Below, piece by piece: positions 1-5,375 of a DNA stretch of 9,489 nt. The translations under genes and the position numbers were made by a program. A model generated the notes under the pieces. The model saw nothing but the letters and a program-made list of their open reading frames with translations. It was not told the origin of the DNA and ran no database searches. The DNA is taken from assembly GCA_902795935.1 (NCBI GenBank), contig CADBMS010000229.1:1-9489 (forward strand), written 5' to 3'. Positions within the stretch are counted from its first letter, which is position 1; each line of letters opens with the position of its first letter. This DNA is from an uncultured Methanobrevibacter sp. (GTDB lineage Archaea > Methanobacteriota > Methanobacteria > Methanobacteriales > Methanobacteriaceae).

Positions 1-65
1 CAGAGTTTAAAAAAGTAGTAGATAAGTCAAGTTATTGGAAAAATTGGATCGAAAAATTTTTATAA
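1..65 (+). CDS. Possible C-terminal tail of an upstream gene, unidentified
   Basis: The third forward frame is open from the window edge to a TAA at 63-65 and gives about 20 residues with two tryptophans and a tyrosine (ending in SSYWKNWIEKFL). This composition looks more like protein than like the surrounding AT-only spacer, and T-rich sequence follows the stop. Twenty open codons can occur by chance in such DNA, so this is only a plausible gene end. I do not recognise the family, and nothing can be said about function. Confidence 0.35.
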   Translation, partial: EFKKVVDKSSYWKNWIEKFL

Positions 66-151
66 TTTTCAGTGTCGATGACTATAGTTTTAAATTAGCT
101 TTTGTATTATATTGTTAAATGTATAAAATCGTGATATAATTAGTAAAAAAA

Positions 152-178
152 TTGAAATATTATTTTAAATATTTTCAA
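152..178. repeat. Bulged 10-bp inverted repeat
   Basis: TTGA at 152-155 pairs with TCAA at 175-178 and AATATT at 156-161 pairs with AATATT at 168-173, leaving T174 unpaired and a 6-base loop. Only two of the pairs' bases are G or C, so stability would be low. No T-run follows on the plus strand. It may be chance structure in AT-rich DNA. Confidence 0.3.
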
Positions 179-382
179 GATGTTAAAAATATTAATATCA
201 AAAAATTAATTATAATAGGATTCACAGTGAAATATATAATCTGAATGCACATAATACAAGAACATGAAAAACCTCAAGCTTTTTGATAGTGTATAACCTG
301 TATCTATGAAACATTTATATGTGATAAACTCTAAATTTTAGATTAATCTATTAAATTATTTAGTGATTTATAATTACTTTAA

Positions 383-390
383 TTTATATA
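383..390 (+). promoter_or_regulatory. TATA-like box, candidate distal promoter for LSm-L37e
   Basis: TTTATATA matches the archaeal TATA consensus exactly. Transcription would start about 25 bases downstream, near 412, giving a leader of over 200 bases that includes the hairpins at 429-448 and 520-545. Such octamers are common by chance in this composition, and no distinctive BRE element is seen. Confidence 0.25.
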
Positions 391-519
391 GAATTTAATG
401 AATAACAAGTATTAAATATTATATTTGGGCTTTTATTTAATAAAAAGCATTGTTTGAATTTATTAACTAAATATTGAGTAATATTATAAGTAATATTCTT
501 ATTTTAAAAGGATATAAAT

Positions 520-545
520 AATCAAGTTTTTATTTCTTGATTTTT
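520..545 (+). terminator. Hairpin plus T-tract in the LSm leader
   Basis: AATCAAG at 520-526 pairs perfectly with CTTGATT at 536-542 across a 9-base T-rich loop, and T residues run on to 545. This has the shape of an intrinsic terminator. It could end a transcript from upstream, or sit inside the LSm leader if transcription starts near 412. It lies about 100 bases before the LSm start codon. The stem has only two G-C pairs. Confidence 0.35.
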
Positions 546-610
546 AGTAGATATCTTCTTTTTTCATGAATTTACTAATTTGGATAATATTTAGTCATAA
601 ATAAATTAAA

Positions 611-618
611 CTTATATA
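611..618 (+). promoter_or_regulatory. TATA-like box close to the LSm start
   Basis: CTTATATA is a good TATA match preceded by an A-rich stretch. The expected start of transcription is near 638-641, which would cut into the Shine-Dalgarno sequence at 639-644. Either the start is a few bases earlier than usual or this box is not the one used. Confidence 0.3.
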
Positions 619-638
619 ATAACTTAGAAATAATAAAA

Positions 639-644
639 GGTGAT
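639..644 (+). promoter_or_regulatory. Ribosome binding site that fixes the LSm start
   Basis: GGTGAT pairs with the inner part of the archaeal 16S rRNA tail and lies 4 bases before the ATG at 649. The in-frame GTG at 640 is inside this site and is therefore not the start. Confidence 0.75.
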
Positions 645-648
645 AATT

Positions 649-885
649 ATGAATGCACAAAAAGTGAATGTACAAAGACCACTTGATGCATTAGGAAAAT
701 CCTTAAATTCTCCAGTTTTAATAAAATTAAAAGGAGATAGGGAATTTAGAGGAATATTAAAAAGTTTTGATTTACATATGAATTTAGTACTTAATGATGC
801 AGAAGAATTAGAAAAAGGTGAAATTATTCGCAGATTAGGCACAGTTCTTATTCGTGGAGATAATATTGTATATATCTCTCCTTAA
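649..885 (+). CDS. Archaeal Sm-like RNA-binding protein (SmAP1/LSm)
   Basis: This encodes a 78-residue Sm-fold protein. Family members assemble into heptameric rings that bind U-rich RNA and act in RNA processing and turnover in the cytoplasm. The Sm1 motif spans about residues 10-54 (RPLDALGKSL, then GDREFRGILKSFD, HMNLVL). The Sm2 motif lies near the C-terminus, with the characteristic IRGDNI that shapes the uridine-binding pocket. Its length matches archaeal SmAP1 proteins of about 75-80 residues. The start is the ATG after GGTGAT rather than the upstream GTG. The L37e gene follows 47 bases later on the same strand, a pairing conserved widely in archaea, so the two are probably co-transcribed. 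Identification is secure; the RNA partners are not visible from sequence. Confidence 0.95.
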   Translation: MNAQKVNVQRPLDALGKSLNSPVLIKLKGDREFRGILKSFDLHMNLVLNDAEELEKGEIIRRLGTVLIRGDNIVYISP

Positions 886-915
886 TTTAATTTTTGTAAA
901 TGTTATTTTTGTATT

Positions 916-924
916 AAAGGAGGT
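916..924 (+). promoter_or_regulatory. Strong ribosome binding site of the L37e gene
   Basis: AAAGGAGGT is the strongest Shine-Dalgarno match in the window and stands 8 bases before the ATG at 933. It suggests high translation, as expected for a ribosomal protein. Confidence 0.85.
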
Positions 925-932
925 TTAAAACA

Positions 933-1118
933 ATGAAAGGTACACCATCGTTTGGTAAAAGAAATAAACCTAATCATATACGATGTAGAAGATGTGGGCG
1001 TAATAGTTATCATGTTCATAAAAAAGTTTGTTCTTCATGTGGTTTTGGTAAGTCTAAAAGAATTAGAAGGTATAATTGGCAAAATAAAAAAGTCATGACT
1101 GGACAAAGATTAAAATAA
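933..1118 (+). CDS. rpl37e: Large-subunit ribosomal protein eL37 (L37e)
   Basis: This is a 61-residue, strongly basic zinc-finger protein of the 50S subunit, found in archaea and eukaryotes but not bacteria. It opens with MKGTPSFGKRNK, typical of the family. Two CxxC pairs (C18/C21 and C33/C36) form the zinc ribbon, followed by an arginine- and lysine-rich tail that contacts 23S rRNA. Length is normal for archaeal L37e. It lies directly after the LSm gene in the same direction and probably shares its promoter. In several archaeal genomes, as I recall, purF follows this pair; here purF is the next gene but a 727-base spacer separates them, so read-through is doubtful. Confidence 0.96.
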   Translation: MKGTPSFGKRNKPNHIRCRRCGRNSYHVHKKVCSSCGFGKSKRIRRYNWQNKKVMTGQRLK

Positions 1119-1188
1119 TTGGATTATAATAACTTTACATAAAATTTCCAAATAATAAAATTCTTTTGTATCTTACTAAATGAAGTGG

Positions 1189-1280
1189 AACACATATAAT
1201 CTATGGATTTTCACTTAATAAATATAGAATTTGTTGTTTTTAGTTTCAACAAATTCAAAATGCATTTATTAAGTTGTGTT
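1189..1280. repeat. Nested inverted repeat, candidate structured RNA or IR element
   Basis: Three stems nest around one loop. The inner stem is a perfect 10-bp pair, GAATTTGTTG (1227-1236) with CAACAAATTC (1247-1256), around a 10-base T-rich loop. The middle stem is a perfect 11-bp pair, ACTTAATAAAT (1213-1223) with ATTTATTAAGT (1264-1274), separated from the inner one by 3 and 7 unpaired bases. An outer 6-bp pair, AACACA (1189-1194) with TGTGTT (1275-1280), abuts the middle stem on the right and leaves 18 bases unpaired on the left. All pairs are Watson-Crick, so the symmetry exists in DNA as well as RNA. The strand, if transcribed, is unknown. It could be a non-coding RNA, a processing or termination signal for L37e mRNA about 70 bases upstream, or the remnant of a small inverted-repeat element. 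Confidence 0.5.
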
Positions 1281-1312
1281 TATCATCTATTAAATTTTCA
1301 AAATTTATAAAT

Positions 1313-1339
1313 TAAGTTAATTTTCATAATAAGTTAATT
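1313..1339. repeat. Short direct repeat, 10 bases with 17-base period
   Basis: TAAGTTAATT occurs at 1313-1322 and again at 1330-1339. It lies just after the nested inverted repeat. The exact match is plain, but two copies of an AT-only decamer are weak evidence for function. Confidence 0.35.
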
Positions 1340-1542
1340 GAATAAATATTGATAAATCTTGAACTAGGAATTGGTGATAATTCGAAGAATTTAAATTAAT
1401 CATATTTCGCATTGAAATTAATTCTAATAATAAACTATCTTTAGAATAAAAATGGAAACTATTATTCTATATTTAATTTTTATTTTAAATAATCAATTAT
1501 TGGAGTTTTCAATTTATAAGTTTTAGTGTGAAACTTTTAATG

Positions 1543-1575
1543 AATCACTTAATGTGATTTGAAATTATTTTTTTT
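1543..1575 (+). terminator. Terminator-like hairpin with T8 tract inside the spacer
   Basis: AATCAC (1543-1548) pairs with GTGATT (1554-1559) over a 5-base loop, and a run of eight T residues follows at 1568-1575. It is 425 bases past the L37e stop and no gene precedes it closely. It could be the end of a long L37e 3' extension or of an unannotated small RNA. T-tracts alone can terminate archaeal transcripts. Confidence 0.4.
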
Positions 1576-1784
1576 ATAATAAATTTAAGTATAGTTATAT
1601 AATCAAGAGGTATTTAATGCACTAAATACATAAATGCGGTGTATTAATAATCTTATTCTATTTGAAAGTGAATATTCTTATTAAAAATTATAATATAAAT
1701 ACAATTTTAAATATCTTAGCTTAAAGAGATAACTGTTAAAAATATAAAAAAATAAACTATAGAATAATTAATTTATAAGAATAA

Positions 1785-1792
1785 TTATATAA
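1785..1792 (+). promoter_or_regulatory. TATA-like box, likely purF promoter
   Basis: TTATATAA is a good archaeal TATA match, with an expected transcription start near 1812-1815. That gives a leader of about 30 bases that includes the AGGAG site at 1833. The geometry fits well, but the surroundings are so AT-rich that other boxes are possible. Confidence 0.4.
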
Positions 1793-1832
1793 CAATATAT
1801 TATTATTTTAAAAATCATTAATCAAAAACTTT

Positions 1833-1837
1833 AGGAG
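1833..1837 (+). promoter_or_regulatory. Ribosome binding site supporting a TTG start for purF
   Basis: AGGAG ends 8 bases before the TTG at 1846, the same spacing as the AGGAG-ATG pair of the CfbC-like gene. No ATG or GTG lies between the upstream in-frame stop at 1819-1821 and the TTG. Confidence 0.75.
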
Positions 1838-1845
1838 AATCTAAA

Positions 1846-3246
1846 TTGCAAGATAAATGTGGTATTGTAGGAATGTACTCTTCAAATCAATCTATATGTG
1901 TAGCACCTTACATATACTATGGTTTGTTTTCTCTTCAGCATAGAGGTCAAGAAGCTGCAGGTATTTCAACATTTAATGGTGAAGAAATCATGACATATAG
2001 TAGTATGGGTTTAGTTGGTGATGTTTTTAATGATGGCAAAATAGAAGGTTTAGATGGCAATGTAGGTATTGGTCATGTTAGATATTCTACAACAGGTGAG
2101 TCCAATCCTGAAAATGTTCAACCATTCTTTAGCGAATTTCAGGGAGGTAGTATATCTATTGCACATAATGGTGACATTATAAATTCAGTTCAACTGCGTA
2201 AAGAAATGGAGAAAAGAGGGCATTTATTTAAATCAACCACTGATTCTGAAGTTATATGTCATTTATTAAGTGAGGAATATATTGTAACTAAAGATATGTT
2301 TGAGACTATAGAAAATGTTGCTAATAGATTAATTGGTTCTTATTCTTTAGTAATTTTGTTAAATGATGATTTATATGTTGTAAGAGATCCTAAAGGTATG
2401 AAACCATTAGTTTTAGGTGAAAAAAATGACATTAAAATGGTTGCATCAGAATCCGTTTCATTTGATGTTGTTGATATTGATTTTGTTCGTGACTTAAAAC
2501 CTGGAGAAATATTATTATTAAATGATAAAAAAGAATCTCGTATAATGAAAGCTGCTAACTCAGAAAAAGTTGCACATTGTATGTTTGAATATGTATATTT
2601 TGCTAGGCCAGATAGTGTAATTGATGATAGTAGTGTATATGATGCTCGTTTAAAAATAGGTAAAGAATTAAGTAAAATTGCACCTGTTGATGCTGATGTT
2701 GTGATGCCTGTACCAGATTCTTCAATTCCTGCAGCTATTGGTTATTCAAGAGAATCAGGTCTTCCTTATGGTGAAGGTTTAATTAAAAATCGTTATATTG
2801 GACGCACATTTATCATGCCAACTCAAGAAGAGCGTGAACTAGCAGTTAGGTTAAAGATGAATCCAATTCGTTCAGAACTAGAAGGTAAAAATATTATTTT
2901 AGTTGATGATAGTATTGTTCGTGGAACTACTAGTTTAGAATTAATTAAAGTTTTAAAGGATGTTGGTGTTAATGAGATACATTTACGTATTGGATGTCCT
3001 CCTGTCATATCGCCATGTTATTATGGCGTAGCTATGGCATCTAAAGACGAATTAATTGCTGCAAATAATTCTGTTGATGAAATTTGTGATATTTTGGGAG
3101 TGAATTCGTTAGCTTATTTAGATATCAATTCTTTAGAAAAATGTATTGGAATTTCCAAGGATAATCTTTGTTTAGCTTGTGTGAATGAAGAATACCCTAC
3201 TAAATTGCCAGAATCTAGTGAAGATTATACTTTCCATAGATTATAA
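1846..3246 (+). CDS. purF: Amidophosphoribosyltransferase, Fe-S type
   Basis: This enzyme makes 5-phosphoribosylamine from PRPP and glutamine, the first committed step of purine synthesis. At 466 residues the length is normal. The N-terminal Ntn glutaminase domain has the nucleophile at C5 after a four-residue leader (MQDK) that must be removed to free the cysteine, then LQHRGQEAAG, GHVRYSTTG and AHNGD. The C-terminal phosphoribosyltransferase domain has the PRPP loop ILVDDSIVRGTTS with D354-D355. Four cysteines at 245, 391, 442 and 445 align with the [4Fe-4S] ligands of the Bacillus enzyme (C in the MEYIYF region, HPC, and CLAC). Translation starts at TTG, the only start codon consistent with the AGGAG site. 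The U32 gene begins 62 bases downstream. Purine end products probably inhibit the enzyme, as in the family; no DNA operator was recognised. Confidence 0.96.
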   Translation: MQDKCGIVGMYSSNQSICVAPYIYYGLFSLQHRGQEAAGISTFNGEEIMTYSSMGLVGDVFNDGKIEGLDGNVGIGHVRYSTTGESNPENVQPFFSEFQGGSISIAHNGDIINSVQLRKEMEKRGHLFKSTTDSEVICHLLSEEYIVTKDMFETIENVANRLIGSYSLVILLNDDLYVVRDPKGMKPLVLGEKNDIKMVASESVSFDVVDIDFVRDLKPGEILLLNDKKESRIMKAANSEKVAHCMFEYVYFARPDSVIDDSSVYDARLKIGKELSKIAPVDADVVMPVPDSSIPAAIGYSRESGLPYGEGLIKNRYIGRTFIMPTQEERELAVRLKMNPIRSELEGKNIILVDDSIVRGTTSLELIKVLKDVGVNEIHLRIGCPPVISPCYYGVAMASKDELIAANNSVDEICDILGVNSLAYLDINSLEKCIGISKDNLCLACVNEEYPTKLPESSEDYTFHRL

Positions 3247-3249
3247 TTA

Positions 3250-3265
3250 TTTTTTTAATTTTTTT
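3250..3265 (+). terminator. Double T-tract after purF
   Basis: Two runs of seven T (3250-3256 and 3259-3265) follow the purF stop without a stem. Archaeal RNA polymerase can stop at such tracts, so purF may end here, at least partly. Read-through into the U32 gene remains possible. Confidence 0.35.
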
Positions 3266-3308
3266 ATGGAAATTATTATTTATTTTTATTAGTTATAGTG
3301 TGGATTTT

Positions 3309-4508
3309 ATGGTTGAACTATTAGCTCCTGCAGGTGATTTTGCATCATTAAATGCTGCATTAAAAAATGGTGCGGATTCTGTTTATATTGGTCTAGAAGG
3401 ATATAATATGCGTGCTAATGCACATAATTTTACTTTAGATGATATTAAGAAAGCTGTAGAAATTGCTCATAAATATGATTCTAAGTTGTTTGTTTGCACT
3501 AATACTCTTTTAAAAGATGAGGATGTTAATTTACTTGAAAAACAATATCCTTTATTAAAAAGTTACAATGTTGATGCAGTTATAGTTTCTGATTTGGGAG
3601 CTGTTAATATTGCTGTTGAAAATGATTTGGATATTCATATGAGTGTTCAATTTAATGTTTCTAATGTTAAATCATTAAATTTATTAAAAAAATTAGGTGT
3701 TAGTCGTGCTATATTGTCTCGTGAATTAAGTTTAAATGAAATTAAATTAATTTGTAAAAATTCACCTATTGAAATTGAAGTTTTTGTTCATGGCGCATTA
3801 TGTATGGCGGTTTCAGGTAGATGTTTTTTAAGTTCTTATTTTTATGATAAAAGTGCTAATTGTGGAGAGTGTTTACAACCTTGTCGTAGGGAATGGAAAA
3901 TAATTTCAGAAGAAGATGATGCAGAATTTATTTTAAAAAATTCTAATGTAGTAAATAATGAATTAACTCATTTTTTAAGTCCAAGAGATTTATGTATGAT
4001 TGAACACATACCAGAATTGCTTGATATTAATGTAGATGCATTGAAAATTGAAGGTCGTGCTCGTCCAGCAGATTATGTCGCTAATGTGGTTAATACCTAT
4101 CGGGAATCTATTGATTTGTATTATGAAAATATGTGGGAAATTAAACATTATTGGTTAAATAATTTAAGATCGGTTTTTAATAGAGATTTTGATACAGGTT
4201 TTTATTTTAGGAATTATCATCAAAATAGTGCTAACAATCAATCATTATTTATTAAAAAAGATATTGGATATATTGTTAATTATTATTCTCATGTAGGTGT
4301 TGCTGAAATTCATTTATGGGATAAATTAGAGTTGGGTGATGAAGTTATTATTCAAGGTCCTACTACAGGTTCAGTTAAATGTAAAGTTTCATCTATTCAA
4401 ATTGACCATGTTAATGTAAAATTTGCGAATAAAAATGATAATGTAGGTTTGTTAGTTGGTAGTAAAGTTAGAAATAATGATTTAGTTTATAAACTTATTT
4501 CAAGATGA
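3309..4508 (+). CDS. U32-family Fe-S protein (peptidase U32/TrhP-like)
   Basis: This is a 399-residue protein with the U32 hallmark EVFVHGALCMAVSGRCFLS at about residues 157-175. It starts with the usual ELLAPAGD motif and a TIM-barrel-like N-terminal region. Cysteines at 165, 172, 185, 188, 192 and 229 include the set that binds a [4Fe-4S] cluster in the related UbiU and UbiV proteins. From about residue 305 a C-terminal beta domain (GDEVIIQGPTTG) resembles that of TrhP/YegQ, which hydroxylates tRNA uridine. Many members are named collagenase-like peptidases, but the studied relatives act on RNA or quinones, so a modification role is more likely than proteolysis. I start it at ATG 3309, where MVELLAPAGD matches the family; GTG 3300 would add three residues, and neither start has a strong ribosome site. 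The CfbC-like gene follows after 55 bases. The substrate is unknown. Confidence 0.85.
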   Translation: MVELLAPAGDFASLNAALKNGADSVYIGLEGYNMRANAHNFTLDDIKKAVEIAHKYDSKLFVCTNTLLKDEDVNLLEKQYPLLKSYNVDAVIVSDLGAVNIAVENDLDIHMSVQFNVSNVKSLNLLKKLGVSRAILSRELSLNEIKLICKNSPIEIEVFVHGALCMAVSGRCFLSSYFYDKSANCGECLQPCRREWKIISEEDDAEFILKNSNVVNNELTHFLSPRDLCMIEHIPELLDINVDALKIEGRARPADYVANVVNTYRESIDLYYENMWEIKHYWLNNLRSVFNRDFDTGFYFRNYHQNSANNQSLFIKKDIGYIVNYYSHVGVAEIHLWDKLELGDEVIIQGPTTGSVKCKVSSIQIDHVNVKFANKNDNVGLLVGSKVRNNDLVYKLISR

Positions 4509-4550
4509 TTAATTGCAAAGTTTATATTGTATTTATTTAATAATATGTTT

Positions 4551-4555
4551 AGGAG
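4551..4555 (+). promoter_or_regulatory. Ribosome binding site fixing the CfbC-like start
   Basis: AGGAG ends 8 bases before ATG 4564. The frame is open further upstream to 4513, but those codons are AT-rich leader and overlap this site, so they are not coding. Confidence 0.75.
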
Positions 4556-4563
4556 TATTATAT

Positions 4564-5364
4564 ATGGCTATTAATAAGAAGATAGCAGTTTATGGTAAAG
4601 GAGGTATTGGTAAATCCACTATTGTTTCAAATATAGCTGCTGCTTATTCTGAAAATAACAATGTTTTAGTTATTGGTTGTGATCCTAAAGCGGATACTAC
4701 TCGCACACTTTTTGGTAAAAGATTACCCACTGTTTTAGATGTTATTAAATCTAATCGTAACCCGGTTATAAGTGATATTATTTTTAATGGTTTTAATAAT
4801 GTTCAATGTGTGGAAAGTGGTGGGCCTGAACCTGGTGTTGGTTGTGCTGGGCGTGGTGTTATTGTTGCAATGAATCTTTTAGAAAAATTAGGTGTTTTTT
4901 CAGATAATCTTGATTTGATTATATATGATGTACTTGGTGATGTTGTTTGTGGTGGTTTTTCAGTGCCACTTAGAGAAGATTATGCAGATGAAGTATATAT
5001 AGTAACTTCAGGTGAATATATGGCACTTTATGCAGCTAATAATATCACTAAAGGTATACAAAAATTGAATGGTACTCTTGGTGGAATTATTTGCAATTGT
5101 AAAGGTTTAGATGATGAAGAAAAAATTGTCAATGATTTTGCAGAGAAGATAGGTACACAAGTAATTGGTTTAATTCCATATAGTGAACTTGTACAAAAAA
5201 GTGAATATGATGCAAAAACAGTGATTGAAAAATTTCCAAAATCAGAGCAATCTAATTCATATCGTAATTTAATAAAGAATATACATAATAATAATAATTT
5301 TATAGTTCCTAATCCTATGGATGCAGATACATTTGAAAAATTTTTTAAATCTTATCAAAATTAA
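4564..5364 (+). CDS. cfbC: NifH-like iron protein, probable CfbC of F430 biosynthesis
   Basis: This is a 266-residue ATP-dependent reductase of the NifH/BchL/CfbC family. Such proteins are homodimers that hold one [4Fe-4S] cluster between subunits and pass electrons to a partner while hydrolysing ATP. Visible motifs are the deviant Walker A GKGGIGKS (residues 11-18, signature lysine K12), CDPKADTTR, the cluster cysteine C94 within GPEPGVGCAGRGV, and switch II DVLGD followed by the second cluster cysteine C129. The 35-residue spacing of the cysteines matches NifH. No nifD, nifK or other nif genes are nearby. CfbC reduces Ni-sirohydrochlorin a,c-diamide together with CfbD to build coenzyme F430, and every methanogen needs it. 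That makes CfbC the best guess, but true NifH or another NifH-like paralog cannot be excluded without a tree. The partner cfbD is not in the window. Confidence 0.75.
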   Translation: MAINKKIAVYGKGGIGKSTIVSNIAAAYSENNNVLVIGCDPKADTTRTLFGKRLPTVLDVIKSNRNPVISDIIFNGFNNVQCVESGGPEPGVGCAGRGVIVAMNLLEKLGVFSDNLDLIIYDVLGDVVCGGFSVPLREDYADEVYIVTSGEYMALYAANNITKGIQKLNGTLGGIICNCKGLDDEEKIVNDFAEKIGTQVIGLIPYSELVQKSEYDAKTVIEKFPKSEQSNSYRNLIKNIHNNNNFIVPNPMDADTFEKFFKSYQN

Positions 5365-5375
5365 TAAATTTTGAA

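Larger units (their letters stand above)
66..648. other. Long AT-rich spacer before the LSm gene, no convincing gene
   Basis: No reading frame of useful length with coding character is present on either strand. Visible items are a bulged hairpin at 152-178, a slightly GC-richer patch around 240-330, a TATA-like box at 383-390, a 6-bp hairpin at 429-448 (GCTTTT with AAAAGC), a 12-base-period direct repeat of AGTAATATT at 477-485 and 489-497, a hairpin followed by T residues at 520-545, and a second TATA-like box at 611-618. The GC-richer patch holds two overlapping mini-frames of 10-13 codons (ATG at 245 and 264), too short to call. The spacer probably carries the promoter and leader of the LSm-L37e operon. 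Confidence 0.6.
1119..1845. other. Long spacer between L37e and purF with several foldable elements
   Basis: No convincing coding frame is visible on either strand. Apart from the nested inverted repeat at 1189-1280, the direct repeat at 1313-1339 and the terminator-like hairpin at 1543-1575, there are smaller inverted repeats: AAATTTT/AAAATTT at 1292-1306 (1-base centre), TAGAATA at 1442-1448 with TATTCTA at 1463-1469, and AATACA at 1625-1630 with TGTATT at 1640-1645. The right end should hold the purF promoter. I see no known riboswitch. The spacer could hide one or more small non-coding transcripts. Confidence 0.55.

Noticed and set aside
73..330. C/D box guide RNA, suggested by CGATGAC near 76, CTGA at 241 and GTGATAA at 321
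   Set aside because: The boxes are imperfect and too far apart for a normal guide RNA of about 60 bases, and no terminal stem is visible.
339..350. Perfect 12-base palindrome TAGATTAATCTA as an operator
   Set aside because: About one palindrome of this size is expected by chance in a spacer of this length and AT content, and no second copy is seen near a promoter.
624..842. Minus-strand reading frame of 72 codons opposite the LSm gene
   Set aside because: It is the reverse shadow of a well-supported gene, has no ribosome site and low-complexity composition.
1119..1845. CRISPR array or tandem repeat block in the spacer
   Set aside because: Repeats found are single short AT-rich pairs without regular spacing or repeated units.
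2823..3008. Minus-strand frame of 61 codons inside purF
   Set aside because: It lies within the conserved phosphoribosyltransferase domain and resembles no family.
4564..5364. True nitrogenase iron protein and hence nitrogen fixation
   Set aside because: No nifD, nifK, glnB-like or other nif gene is present, and all methanogens have CfbC with the same motifs.
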